A stretch of 64,000 bases of DNA, taken from NCBI RefSeq assembly GCF_003438075.1, contig NZ_QSTA01000001.1, forward strand, positions 934,391-998,390. Reading direction: 5' to 3'. The position numbers and the translations under genes were made by a program. This DNA is from Eubacterium sp. OM08-24 (GTDB lineage Bacteria > Bacillota > Clostridia > Oscillospirales > Acutalibacteraceae). Each line of letters begins with the position of its first letter. Positions within the stretch are counted from its first letter, which is position 1. The notes beneath the pieces were generated by a model. It did no database searches. It saw only the letters and a program-made list of their open reading frames with translations, and was not told the DNA's origin. Positions 26,592 through 34,999 of the stretch are shown here, in pieces.

Positions 26592-28385
26592 CTAATTACC
26601 TCCAGGAAAAGCACTTACTATTTTTCCATCATCATTAATGTACATGGTTACATCAATGCCTCCAGCTGTTGTACCTTGATAGGTACTATTCATTCCAGAT
26701 TTTGGAGCAGAAAAAACTAAAGTTTTATTGTCATAAGCTTCATTTATACAATCAACAACTTGTTGAGGTGTCATGTTCTCAGGAAAGAAAGTGGACTTGC
26801 CACCATTGGCAGTTTTAGGAATACCGTTAACTGAAACTTGTCCTTCATATATGCCATTAGCACTTGGTGTAGTTCGTGTTCCATTAACTATACTACCCGC
26901 AGAATTCTCTATTCCTTCATAATGATATCCAACTGCTTTACCCCTAGAATTAACTTCCCCTTCAAAAATATGTTCCAAAGACCGTTCAGTGAAGTTCTCA
27001 GTATTTTTTAAAGAATCAAGTGAAGTTTTAGGATATGTCGCATTGTGTACTAATATTTTTTGATGGCTAACAAAATATGTATGATAGTCCTCGACCTGAA
27101 AGTTATAAACCTTAACCGATTCATCACCTAAGTTTTCTCGGTAAAGCTGTTCAACAAGGACGACATTTCCATTTTTATCAATAAGTTCTGCACCTATCCA
27201 CAAGGCTTCGGCGCTGACAAAACCTTTATCTTTCACATAATATGGATGGTCATATGTTGAAATAATATTTTCACCGTTTATTGTGAGATGAACAAGGTGC
27301 GATGTTTCTCTAATATAGGTTTCAAGAACAGGTTTAAGAGATACTTCTAATGTTTCTGCATCTGCAGCATAAACCATATCTCCTGCCTTAATCATCTCAA
27401 TCGCAACAATTCCGTTAGCTGTCAGTACAAGTGTTCCTGCGATGAAACATTTTGCACTACTCTTATAACCTCCAGTAAAAGCTGCAGTCATTCCTGTTCC
27501 CATCTGAACAGCATTATAAAACGGATTAGAGTGTGCTTTAGCATTAGCTGCGGCAATTTGACCACCATTATAATTGAACCCAAGGTCTTTACTTAAGCGC
27601 ATCATCGTCATATCGCCTAATGCTAACATATCAAAACTTTGCATTCCAACCGAAATAACGCCTGATACATTAAACAAGGTATTAATTGCAGTAGAGCACT
27701 GACCGATTGTACCTAAGCCTGCACCGAAACCGCTAAGCCCGCCGAAGGCGGCACCCATTAAGGCTCCATCTTTTGCACCGCTAAGCACCCCTTTTAATAT
27801 ACCACCCACGCCTTCTTGGGCGTATCCGGATATTCCTCCGACTATGGCTCCGACCGCAAGTCCTATTAGAAATCCCTTCAGCATATTAGTAAGAATTGCT
27901 GTACCAATACCCTGTAAGCCTGGAACAAACAAGCACACAACAGCTACAACCAATTCGATAGCTATAAGTATCTCTTTCCAATGCTCTTTACACCACTCTG
28001 CTACCGATTGTACACCACCACAAATGTGTTCAATAACACTTTTTTCGCATTCAGGTTTCAGATAAGAATACTTTGTGTAAAAATCTTCTTTTGATTTCTT
28101 TATTTCCTCTTCTGCCGCTGAATCTTTTCTTGATGCAGTCTCAATGAATTCACTAAGCTTATTATTTAACTTTTTTAAATCTTCAATTTTTGATTTTTCA
28201 CTTTTTGACGAGGAACTGATACTATCAACGGTATCCTGCAAATTGCAAGTACTGCTGTCAACACCTTGAAGAGTGTTTTTCAGCGTTCCAAGCTGAACCT
28301 CAAGATTATTTGATGATTTTATCAAATTATCTATCAGCCCACCAACACCATTGACTTTTTCTTTGTATAGTGTTATTGTTGCCAT
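26592..28385 (-). CDS. T7SS polymorphic toxin: helical N-domain, HINT, EndoU RNase
   Basis: A complete 597-residue effector. Residues 1-135 form the helical secretion domain shared by all toxins here (starts MATITLYKEKVNGVGGLIDN; LXG/WXG-like helical hairpin). Residues 140-310 are hydrophobic and glycine-rich. Residues about 314-450 are a HINT autoprocessing domain (KCFIAGTLVLTANGIVAIEM, STYDHPYYV, ending ILVHNA). The tip is a bacterial EndoU RNase (LEHIFEGEV, GYHYEGIENSAG, STFFPENMTPQQVVDCINEA) with the two conserved histidines. HINT probably releases the nuclease in the target cell. GAGGAGGTG precedes the ATG. Its immunity gene abuts the stop codon. Confidence 0.9.
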   Translation of the reverse strand: MATITLYKEKVNGVGGLIDNLIKSSNNLEVQLGTLKNTLQGVDSSTCNLQDTVDSISSSSKSEKSKIEDLKKLNNKLSEFIETASRKDSAAEEEIKKSKEDFYTKYSYLKPECEKSVIEHICGGVQSVAEWCKEHWKEILIAIELVVAVVCLFVPGLQGIGTAILTNMLKGFLIGLAVGAIVGGISGYAQEGVGGILKGVLSGAKDGALMGAAFGGLSGFGAGLGTIGQCSTAINTLFNVSGVISVGMQSFDMLALGDMTMMRLSKDLGFNYNGGQIAAANAKAHSNPFYNAVQMGTGMTAAFTGGYKSSAKCFIAGTLVLTANGIVAIEMIKAGDMVYAADAETLEVSLKPVLETYIRETSHLVHLTINGENIISTYDHPYYVKDKGFVSAEALWIGAELIDKNGNVVLVEQLYRENLGDESVKVYNFQVEDYHTYFVSHQKILVHNATYPKTSLDSLKNTENFTERSLEHIFEGEVNSRGKAVGYHYEGIENSAGSIVNGTRTTPSANGIYEGQVSVNGIPKTANGGKSTFFPENMTPQQVVDCINEAYDNKTLVFSAPKSGMNSTYQGTTAGGIDVTMYINDDGKIVSAFPGGN

Positions 28386-28513
28386 AGGACACCTCCTCTC
28401 ACATAATAGCTGTCATTTTGCTTTAAATGTATTGCCTCATAATATTCCACAAATCATTTCTTATTCTTTCAAAAGGCTTCATTCAACTTCATTCTCGTGT
28501 TATAATCATTATC

Positions 28514-28728
28514 TCAAATGTAATACTCCGTTAAGTCAGCTCTTCCGGTATACAGCGATTTATATAATTCCAAAACATACTCAGATTTGAAAACTTCCGA
28601 TTCACCCAATTCTAGCACATTCACGGTATTTTTTACTAACTTGAGCATATTAATAATAGAATTGTCATGATGCAATTCTAAGTAATCTCTCAATTGTTTA
28701 AATAGTTTTTTAAAGCATCTAAATTCAT
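28514..28728 (-). pseudogene. Frameshifted small protein, probable immunity remnant
   Basis: The ATG at 28728 opens MNLDALKNYLN, then a stop. The neighbouring frame continues without gap as LRDYLELHHDNSIINMLKLV to the stop at 28514, so one reading-frame shift near 28690 joins them. Position after a toxin N-terminal remnant and before the EndoU toxin suggests a decayed immunity gene. The family is not recognised. Confidence 0.4.
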
Positions 28729-28804
28729 ATCTATAAAAAACCTCAAAAATTAATAATCTTCCATTAACCAACTATACGATTTTAAAAACTTATCTGGATG
28801 TCAG

Positions 28805-28852
28805 AAAAAGCCACCTGCACCACTAACTTTTTCTTTATGTAATATTATTCAT
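28805..28852 (-). pseudogene. Relic of a toxin N-terminus
   Basis: Read on the - strand, this stretch matches the first codons of the toxin secretion domain (ATxACATxxAAAGAAAAAGT... followed by the GGTGxxGGTGGC equivalent of NGVGGL), but with in-frame TAA and TAG. It breaks off after about 45 bases. It marks where another toxin gene once began, between the immunity gene at 28878 and the remnant at 28514. Confidence 0.6.
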
Positions 28853-28877
28853 AGAAACACATACTTTTAATTTTATA

Positions 28878-29264
28878 TTACTTACCAGCGTTATATATTA
28901 TATTAATGCTACTAACGTTTCCTTTTGGATCGTACACAGATTTAATGTTACCCCAATCAAAAAAAGTTTCTGGGCTTAATCCGTTCTTAGCAAGAATCGC
29001 ATCATGGAACTGCTTGCGTTTAATTTCTTCCGAAAAAGAAGGATTAATATCAACACAAATCATTGATAACATATACAAAATTTTATTACGAAAGAATAGA
29101 CTAGTGATAAAATTGTTCCCACCAATTTTTACGGTATCATTTAATCTTATGATTCTAACCGCATCTTGTCCTTCAAAAAAAGTAGATCTTTGAAAGTCTT
29201 CAAATGTATATCCAGGAGCAAAAATCTCACCGTTAATTTCTATTAATCCAGATTTTAAGTCCAT
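28878..29264 (-). CDS. Probable immunity protein of the orphan ART-like cassette
   Basis: A 128-residue soluble protein (MDLKSGLIEINGEIFAPGYT, later KNGLSPETFFDWGNIKSVYD). It starts 7 nt after the orphan toxin frame stops, as expected for an immunity gene. It resembles small lipocalin/beta-type immunity proteins in length only; no named family is recognised. Confidence 0.65.
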   Translation of the reverse strand: MDLKSGLIEINGEIFAPGYTFEDFQRSTFFEGQDAVRIIRLNDTVKIGGNNFITSLFFRNKILYMLSMICVDINPSFSEEIKRKQFHDAILAKNGLSPETFFDWGNIKSVYDPKGNVSSINIIYNAGK

Positions 29265-29271
29265 TTTATCC

Positions 29272-29976
29272 TCACTTCGTCAAATTTATTGTTTCAACAA
29301 GCACTAATATACCCTTATCAATTAACTTTTGAACATTTGGCACATAAAATTGCTCTAACCCACCTGTGCCAAATTGCGGATTAGCTAGTGCTTGACCATA
29401 TCCTACGGTTACTGTTTTTGTAAATTTATACCCACTAACTTGTCCTCTAAACCCATAAATTGGATGGGGCTTAACTTGTAAGCCTTCAAATAAGGTAGTA
29501 GCATTTCGTCCAGAGTCTTCAATCGCATCTAATGTGGTAAAATATTCTGTGCCATTCGGTTCTCCACGATAAAGTATATCACCTTTATGCATATTAACAT
29601 CTACATAATCATCTATACCTGGATAATCATCCTTGCCTTGCCAACTTTTAGCGGTTTTGGATGGGCTATTAAATCGAATCCCCCCACTTATACCACCTAA
29701 AATGCCACCGCTAACTATCCCCGAAAAACCTGACATAGCAATATCATCTAAGGCACCATTGAGATTTCCGTGTTCTGCGAGATAGTCTATGGTTGTAACA
29801 CACATATTTGAAACACCGTTTGACAAAGCACCTATTCCGGCTCCTCTGCCAATACTTCCAACCATAGACAATGCCGATCCTGCTACAAATGTAAGTCCGC
29901 CTGTAATTGCTCCGCCAATTGCACCACCTACAGCACCATCAAAAGTTCCACTTTCAAACCCATCAAAAAATGATCC
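29272..29976 (-). pseudogene. Orphan toxin cassette: linker plus ART-like toxin tip, no secretion domain
   Basis: The frame is open from the stop at 29272 up past 29871 to about 29976. There it abruptly starts matching the linker of the neighbouring toxin (GSFFDGFESGTFDGAVGGA, same codons as 31512 downward). No secretion domain and no good start codon are present. After the linker comes a distinct 110-residue tip: KGDILYRGEPNGTEYFTT, ATTLFEGLQVKPHPIYGFRG, GGLEQFYVPN. The LYRG start and overall pattern recall ADP-ribosyltransferase-type polymorphic toxins, but this is tentative. It has a downstream immunity gene and could be moved onto the complete toxin by recombination in the shared linker. 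Confidence 0.75.
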
Positions 29977-30080
29977 AAATGGTCCATATTATTTTTTGAA
30001 CTACATTCTATAAAGCTTAAGACTTAATCTTTCAGCAAATACATATTTCACTAATGGTTAAAAGACATTGTATAGAAAAG

Positions 30081-30599
30081 TCAATAAGCAAAAGATTCTT
30101 TATGCCAAGTATTATTTAAAAAATCATATTTAAATTTCCAATCATTTCTTCCATACTTATCAGCGGTGTTATTATTTCCTTGACATATAACAGATAATTT
30201 TTCTCCATCAATAAAGCGATAAAAAATATATCCAAATGGCGGAGATATCTTCGATATTTCGTCTCCTTTTCTGGACAAAACGCTTATTCTATTTTTATAC
30301 ATCAGATAAATATTATCTTTAGAAACTTTCACAGTTTTCAGTTCGTTATACCTATGTTCATTTATACAATGACCATCACTATCAAATAATTTTAAATTTC
30401 CATTTTCGTCATACCAAAGAATATCCTTACCATTTAAGTTAATAAATCTGTAACTAAAAGTTTTATTTTCATATATTTCTAAAAAAATCATGTCATTGCT
30501 TTCTGTAGCAAATATAATTCCTTCAACTACATAACTATATGATTTATTTTCATATTTCCAATTTACTATCCTATTATCACTACTAAAATTAATTTCCAT
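30081..30599 (-). CDS. Probable immunity protein for toxin 2
   Basis: About 172 residues, beta-rich, rich in aromatic residues, with short repeated strands (MIFLEIYENKTFSYRFINLN, ILWYDENGNLKLFDSDGH), suggesting a propeller-like or WD-type fold. The ATG at 30599 with AGGTGG upstream is preferred; a GTG at 30614 lacks a site. It directly follows the toxin gene at 30618. No named family is recognised. Confidence 0.65.
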   Translation of the reverse strand: MEINFSSDNRIVNWKYENKSYSYVVEGIIFATESNDMIFLEIYENKTFSYRFINLNGKDILWYDENGNLKLFDSDGHCINEHRYNELKTVKVSKDNIYLMYKNRISVLSRKGDEISKISPPFGYIFYRFIDGEKLSVICQGNNNTADKYGRNDWKFKYDFLNNTWHKESFAY

Positions 30600-30617
30600 A
30601 TTAACTTTATCCACCTA

Positions 30618-32084
30618 TCATTTAATTCTTTTCAGACTGACAAATTCAATATAATCCATTCGATTTCCTGTTAATCCCTTAAATAATTCATACTGAGTTA
30701 AATTAGAATTTCCCGGAAGATATTTATTTGCCTCGAGATCAATCTGTGGACCTATAGGACCTTGTCTTACATTCAACTCGACACCAGGTCTTATTCGATA
30801 TGTAGCAACCTTTCCGCAATCCGTTTTCCAACTACCCTTTATAGCCATATCATTTCTTGCAAAATCGACATTTGGAATATCTTCTTTTAAAGCAAATCCA
30901 CCAGGTTCTCTAACACTTTGTTGCTCATCCAATACCATATTAAAAGTATCACCTTCCTTTAATATGAGTATATTTTCTTCCGAATTATATCCATCCGGCC
31001 AAGGGGATTGTTCTTTAACTAATTTTAAATAATCATCAATACTATTTTCTGGATTAGCATTTTTATATTCATTCCAAGTTTTCTCAGAACCTATTCCATT
31101 ATTTTTCCAAAAGTCATCGTATCTGCTTGCATCTTCAGGGCTCATAGAATCGACAAAATTTTTATTATTTGTATTTTCTAAACCCGAATGAAAATCGTTT
31201 ATTTTAAATTGAAGTCCCCCGCTTATACCACCTATAATTCCACCACTCAATACTCCGGAGAAACCTGATATAGCGATGTCATCTAAGGCACCATTGAGAT
31301 TTCCGTGTTCTGCGAGATAGTCTATGGTTGTAACACACATATTTGAAACACCGTTTGACAAAGCACCTATTCCGGCTCCTCTGCCAATACTTCCAACCAT
31401 AGACAATGCCGGTCCTGCTACAAATGTAAGTCCGCCTGTAATTGCTCCGCCAATTGCACCACCTACAGCACCATCAAAAGCTCCACTTTCAAACCCATCA
31501 AAAAATGATCCGCCTTGAATGGCACTGTTTATCCCTCCTGAGACACCTCCAATCACTGCTCCTAAAATAGCACCCCAGCAGGCTCCGGCGATAATTGCAG
31601 CACCTAAACCTGAACCGACACCTGTACAAAGCAAAACAACTGCAACTGCCACAAGAACTACTGTAGCAATAAATTTCCAATGCTCTTTGCACCACTCAAC
31701 TGCCGATTGTACACCATCACAAATGTGTTCAATAACACTTTTTTCGCATTCAGGTTTCAGATAAGAATACTTTGTGTAAAAATCTTCTTTTGATTTCTTT
31801 ATTTCCTCTTCTGCCGCTGAATCTTTTCTTGATGCTGTTTCGATGAATTCACTAAGCTTATTATTTAACTTTTTTAAATCTTCGATTTTGGATTTTTCAC
31901 TTTTTGACGAGGAGCTGATACTATCAACAGTATCCTGCAAATTGCAAGTACTGCTATCAACACCTTGAAGAGTATTTTTCAGTGTTCCAAGCTGAACATC
32001 CAAATTGCTTGATGATTTTATCAAATTATCTATCAGTCCGCCAACACCATTGACTTTTTCTTTGTATAGTGCTATTGTCGCCAC
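30618..32084 (-). CDS. T7SS polymorphic toxin 2 (helical N-domain, unassigned tip)
   Basis: A complete 488-residue effector starting with GTG (GGAGG six bases upstream). Residues 1-135 are the shared secretion domain, 140-290 the hydrophobic glycine-rich linker (GGSFFDGFESGAFDGAVGGA). No HINT domain is present. The C-terminal 190 residues form the toxin tip (SPWPDGYNSEENILILKEGD, REPGGFALKEDIPNVDFARN, IRPGVELNVRQGPIGPQIDL). This pattern (WP...G, PGGF, GPQ) occurs at the ends of Clostridial polymorphic toxins and may be an ADP-ribosyl-transferase/TNT-like fold, but I cannot assign the activity. The immunity gene is immediately downstream. Confidence 0.82.
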   Translation of the reverse strand: MATIALYKEKVNGVGGLIDNLIKSSSNLDVQLGTLKNTLQGVDSSTCNLQDTVDSISSSSKSEKSKIEDLKKLNNKLSEFIETASRKDSAAEEEIKKSKEDFYTKYSYLKPECEKSVIEHICDGVQSAVEWCKEHWKFIATVVLVAVAVVLLCTGVGSGLGAAIIAGACWGAILGAVIGGVSGGINSAIQGGSFFDGFESGAFDGAVGGAIGGAITGGLTFVAGPALSMVGSIGRGAGIGALSNGVSNMCVTTIDYLAEHGNLNGALDDIAISGFSGVLSGGIIGGISGGLQFKINDFHSGLENTNNKNFVDSMSPEDASRYDDFWKNNGIGSEKTWNEYKNANPENSIDDYLKLVKEQSPWPDGYNSEENILILKEGDTFNMVLDEQQSVREPGGFALKEDIPNVDFARNDMAIKGSWKTDCGKVATYRIRPGVELNVRQGPIGPQIDLEANKYLPGNSNLTQYELFKGLTGNRMDYIEFVSLKRIK

Positions 32085-32184
32085 TTGAAACCTCCTACAA
32101 AAATAATCTTAACAAGATAACGTCTAATTTTTATTCTTTTATGAAATTATTTGCTATTTTTATAAGTTATTTTGCTTTCTCCTA

Positions 32185-32661
32185 TCAAATGTTTATCTTG
32201 TTTAATGAATTTTTACAATATTTCGACATAACTTTATTATCTATTTTCCCATCAGCATATTTTTTCAAAAGGTATTCTACCATAATATCAAAACCTTCCA
32301 TTTGCTTGTTCAGTTCCAGTTCTCTATTTCCAGCGGTTATAACCAAAGCGTACTGCGGACCACGCTTTATATTATTATGTTTGATATATTTTATTTTTTG
32401 AATCTCAGAAATATTAAATTCATATTTTTGTCCAAATTTCGTTCTGACTTTAAAGTTATCTCCTATAACTCTAATCCTAAACAAACAAGTGGATAGGATT
32501 ACCATTATGCTCGTAATAAATAAAAAGATGGCAAAAATCAAGCTTAATGCAAAATTATAACCAATTACAAACATTACAACACATAGTATTGTAAATACAA
32601 AATATATCAACCCAAATCCTACTAAATCTTTTTTTAAAAATCTTACTTCTAAATTTTCCAT
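32185..32661 (-). CDS. Membrane immunity protein for toxin 1 (probable)
   Basis: A 158-residue protein with two transmembrane helices (about residues 13-33 and 38-60) followed by a PH-like/bPH beta domain (FRIRVIGDNFKVRTKFGQKY, IQKIKYIKHNNIKRGPQYAL). The ATG at 32661 is preferred over the GTG at 32670. It follows toxin 1 at once. A membrane immunity protein suggests toxin 1 acts at or across the membrane. Confidence 0.65.
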   Translation of the reverse strand: MENLEVRFLKKDLVGFGLIYFVFTILCVVMFVIGYNFALSLIFAIFLFITSIMVILSTCLFRIRVIGDNFKVRTKFGQKYEFNISEIQKIKYIKHNNIKRGPQYALVITAGNRELELNKQMEGFDIMVEYLLKKYADGKIDNKVMSKYCKNSLNKINI

Positions 32662-32681
32662 AACACTCACCTATGCGAAAA

Positions 32682-33767
32682 TTATTCTACAAGACTATCT
32701 TTTAAATTTCCTAAAATACCTTTAGGAACTTCAAAACCATAATCCCATATACCATTGATAAAATCAGCTCCTATACCTTTCATAATTGTCTTTATATTGA
32801 CTCGACTCCTGTGTCTAAGAGATCTAATTGATTGCGTTTTCCAAACATGTTCCCAACTTCCTCTACCTTTGTTTATTCCTCTTATTCGTAATGGGAATCT
32901 ATTACCCAAATAATTTGTTGCACCTGTAGACAAAGCACCTACACCAAAAGAAAAGCCAGCATTAATCAAGATATCTGTAAAAGACATATTTTTCCCTTTT
33001 ATAATAATATCACCAAAATCATTAATAAGGGAGGCACCAACATCGCCAAATCCACCCACCAACATTTGTTTTGGAATTGATAATGCAATTTCACCAGCAC
33101 CAGATAGCCAAGAACATAAACCACCAGCTATAGCACCAGATATGGCTCCACTAAATGCACCTTCTTCAAATCCGTCAAAAAAAGATTTCCCTGCAATGGT
33201 ATTAAAAATTCCACCGCTTAATCCTCCTACTGCTGTTCCTATCAATACTCCTTTTGAGGCAGCTACAGCTACGGCAGCAATTGGACCTATTGCTGTCCCT
33301 GCCGTAAATACGATAACAGCAATTGCAGCTACCACTAAAACTATTGTAACTAATAATTTCCAATGCTCTTTACACCACTCTGCTGCCGATTGTACACCAT
33401 CACAAATGTGTTCAATAACACTTTTTTCGCATTCAGGTTTCAGATAAGAATACTTTGTGTAAAAATCTTCTTTTGATTTCTTTATTTCCTCTTCTGCCGC
33501 TGAATCTTTTCTTGATGCAGTCTCAATGAATTCGCTAAGCTTATTATTTAACTTTTTTAAATCTTCGATTTTGGATTTTTCACTTTTTGACGAGGAACTG
33601 ATACTATCAACAGTATCCTGCAAATTGCAAGTACTGCTGTCAACACCTTGAAGAGTATTTTTCAGTGTTCCAAGCTGAACATCCAAATTACTTGATGATT
33701 TTATCAAATTATCTATCAGTCCGCCAACACCGTTTACCTTTTCTTTGTATAGTGTTATTGTCGCCAT
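32682..33767 (-). CDS. T7SS polymorphic toxin 1 (helical N-domain, basic tip)
   Basis: A complete 361-residue effector, first toxin of the operon. Residues 1-135 are the shared helical secretion domain (MATITLYKEKVNGVGGLIDN ...ICDGVQSAAEWCKEHWK). A hydrophobic region (140-300) with several Gly/Ala-rich helices follows, then a short basic tip (RIRGINKGRGSWEHVWKTQ, SIRSLRHRSRVNIKTIMKG). No HINT domain or recognisable nuclease motif. With a membrane-spanning immunity partner, membrane damage is possible; the activity is not identified. Confidence 0.78.
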   Translation of the reverse strand: MATITLYKEKVNGVGGLIDNLIKSSSNLDVQLGTLKNTLQGVDSSTCNLQDTVDSISSSSKSEKSKIEDLKKLNNKLSEFIETASRKDSAAEEEIKKSKEDFYTKYSYLKPECEKSVIEHICDGVQSAAEWCKEHWKLLVTIVLVVAAIAVIVFTAGTAIGPIAAVAVAASKGVLIGTAVGGLSGGIFNTIAGKSFFDGFEEGAFSGAISGAIAGGLCSWLSGAGEIALSIPKQMLVGGFGDVGASLINDFGDIIIKGKNMSFTDILINAGFSFGVGALSTGATNYLGNRFPLRIRGINKGRGSWEHVWKTQSIRSLRHRSRVNIKTIMKGIGADFINGIWDYGFEVPKGILGNLKDSLVE

Positions 33768-33783
33768 AATTTATTCACTCAAA

Positions 33784-34362
33784 TCAATACATATGCTTTT
33801 TATGATATGCCATTTCAACAGCGGCATTATTCATAGTTCTTTGTTTCTCACTAACAATACACTGCAAGGAACGTTCTCTGTTTTTTTTATTTTCAAGTTC
33901 CGTTTGCAAATTTTTTATTTGTGAATTTATATCATTAATTTTACCATTAACTAACGCTTGTGTTTTTTTCAAAGTTACAAAAGCGTTAGTTATATTGTTT
34001 TTAGACGAACGATTAACACCATCAAAAACAGTTGTCAAATTTTGAGGTTTTCCTAAGGATGACTCTCCAATAGCAAGAAATCCATTTGATGCAGTTTCAA
34101 GTTTGGTTTCAGTATCCCTAATACTTTGATCAAATGAACCATTAGTTTTTACCGATTTAGATATTTCTTCTAAAGATGACAAATTACATTTTTTCTCAGC
34201 ATTCAACTGATTTATTTTGTTAATCAGTTGAGGCTTACGATTTCTTATGTCAATTATTTCATTTTCCGCACGTCGTTTCTCGTACGCAGCATTTTCATAT
34301 CTGTTTTTAGCTTTATAATATTCTTCTTGATGTTTTTTCTGTTCCAAAGTCATATCAAGCAA
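33784..34362 (-). CDS. Coiled-coil T7SS accessory protein, first gene of the locus
   Basis: A 192-residue, highly charged, almost entirely helical protein with two coiled-coil stretches (about 5-65 and 120-175) and no cysteine-rich or membrane segment. It lies between the operon promoter and the first toxin. In T7SSb loci, small helical proteins (DUF5082-like, Lap targeting factors) precede LXG toxins and escort them; the same role is inferred here. The start is TTG at 34362 or ATG at 34353, both after GAGAGGAAG. Confidence 0.68.
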   Translation of the reverse strand: MLDMTLEQKKHQEEYYKAKNRYENAAYEKRRAENEIIDIRNRKPQLINKINQLNAEKKCNLSSLEEISKSVKTNGSFDQSIRDTETKLETASNGFLAIGESSLGKPQNLTTVFDGVNRSSKNNITNAFVTLKKTQALVNGKINDINSQIKNLQTELENKKNRERSLQCIVSEKQRTMNNAAVEMAYHKKHMY

Positions 34363-34418
34363 AACTTCCTCTCACAAATCAACAATAAAAAAACAAGCAT
34401 TGATAATAATACAAATAA

Positions 34419-34447
34419 ATTTTAACATCATATAGATTGTATGTCAA
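34419..34447 (-). promoter_or_regulatory. Promoter of the T7SS toxin operon
   Basis: On the - strand TTGACA (34447-34442) is followed after exactly 17 bases by TAAAAT (34424-34419), about 55 nt before the first coiled-coil gene. No strong terminator with a U-tract is seen between the following genes down to 4279, so it may drive the whole locus. Confidence 0.75.
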
Positions 34448-34999
34448 TAATAGTTGAATAGTTTTTACGACAAATCGCAAAACATTAGTGCTTTTTTCGT
34501 AATTATTATATCAGTTTTTAGATATATTGTACTATTTTTTATATCAATTAATTTCAAAATACAAGCATAAAATTTAAAGGTTCTCTAACTTCAATTATGT
34601 TAATACTTGCTAAATTCAACCGTTATCGTTATTAAAAATATATTTTAATTTAAACATACACCATTGTAGCAAATTGATCATTATGCTATAATAAAATCAT
34701 CTTTTAACCCCATTAACGATAGCTTGAATCGGTAGCAATAGTTCCAATAAAGAATTATAACAAGCAAAAATCCATTTTGCACCCCCCTACTAAAAAGTTA
34801 TCGTTATAAGGTTGATTTTGGAAGTAGTCTGCACCCCCCTAACTGACTACTATTTGACTACTTTTGAAAAATCTAATATGCCACATTTTGCCTTGATTTG
34901 CGTGTTTTGAGAAAATTTTAAAAGTGATACTCATTCCTGTTATACTCAAATTGCCCTTGCAAACCTCGGCATATTACGGCAAATCGGGAGGATTTTGAT
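34448..34999. other. Non-coding region with a G/C-rich repeat pair
   Basis: A 550-bp AT-rich gap between the T7SS operon and the phosphatase gene. It holds a second promoter-like pair on the + strand (TTGTAG at 34665, 17 bases, TATAAT at about 34688) and two copies of TGCACCCCCCTA (from 34778 and 34830). No ORF is supported. Confidence 0.45.
34778..34841. repeat. Two copies of TGCACCCCCCTA-type box, 52 bp apart
   Basis: The runs of six C stand out in an AT-rich region. The copies at 34778-34788 and 34830-34840 share TGCACCCCCCT. Read on the - strand they are AGGGGGGTGCA. They may be protein-binding sites or ends of a lost element; there is no direct evidence of function. Confidence 0.45.

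Noticed and set aside
26592..28385. Reading the HINT domain of the EndoU toxin as an intein
   Set aside because: No homing endonuclease and no flanking extein continuity; the domain sits just before the toxin tip and ends VHNA, as in PT-HINT toxins.
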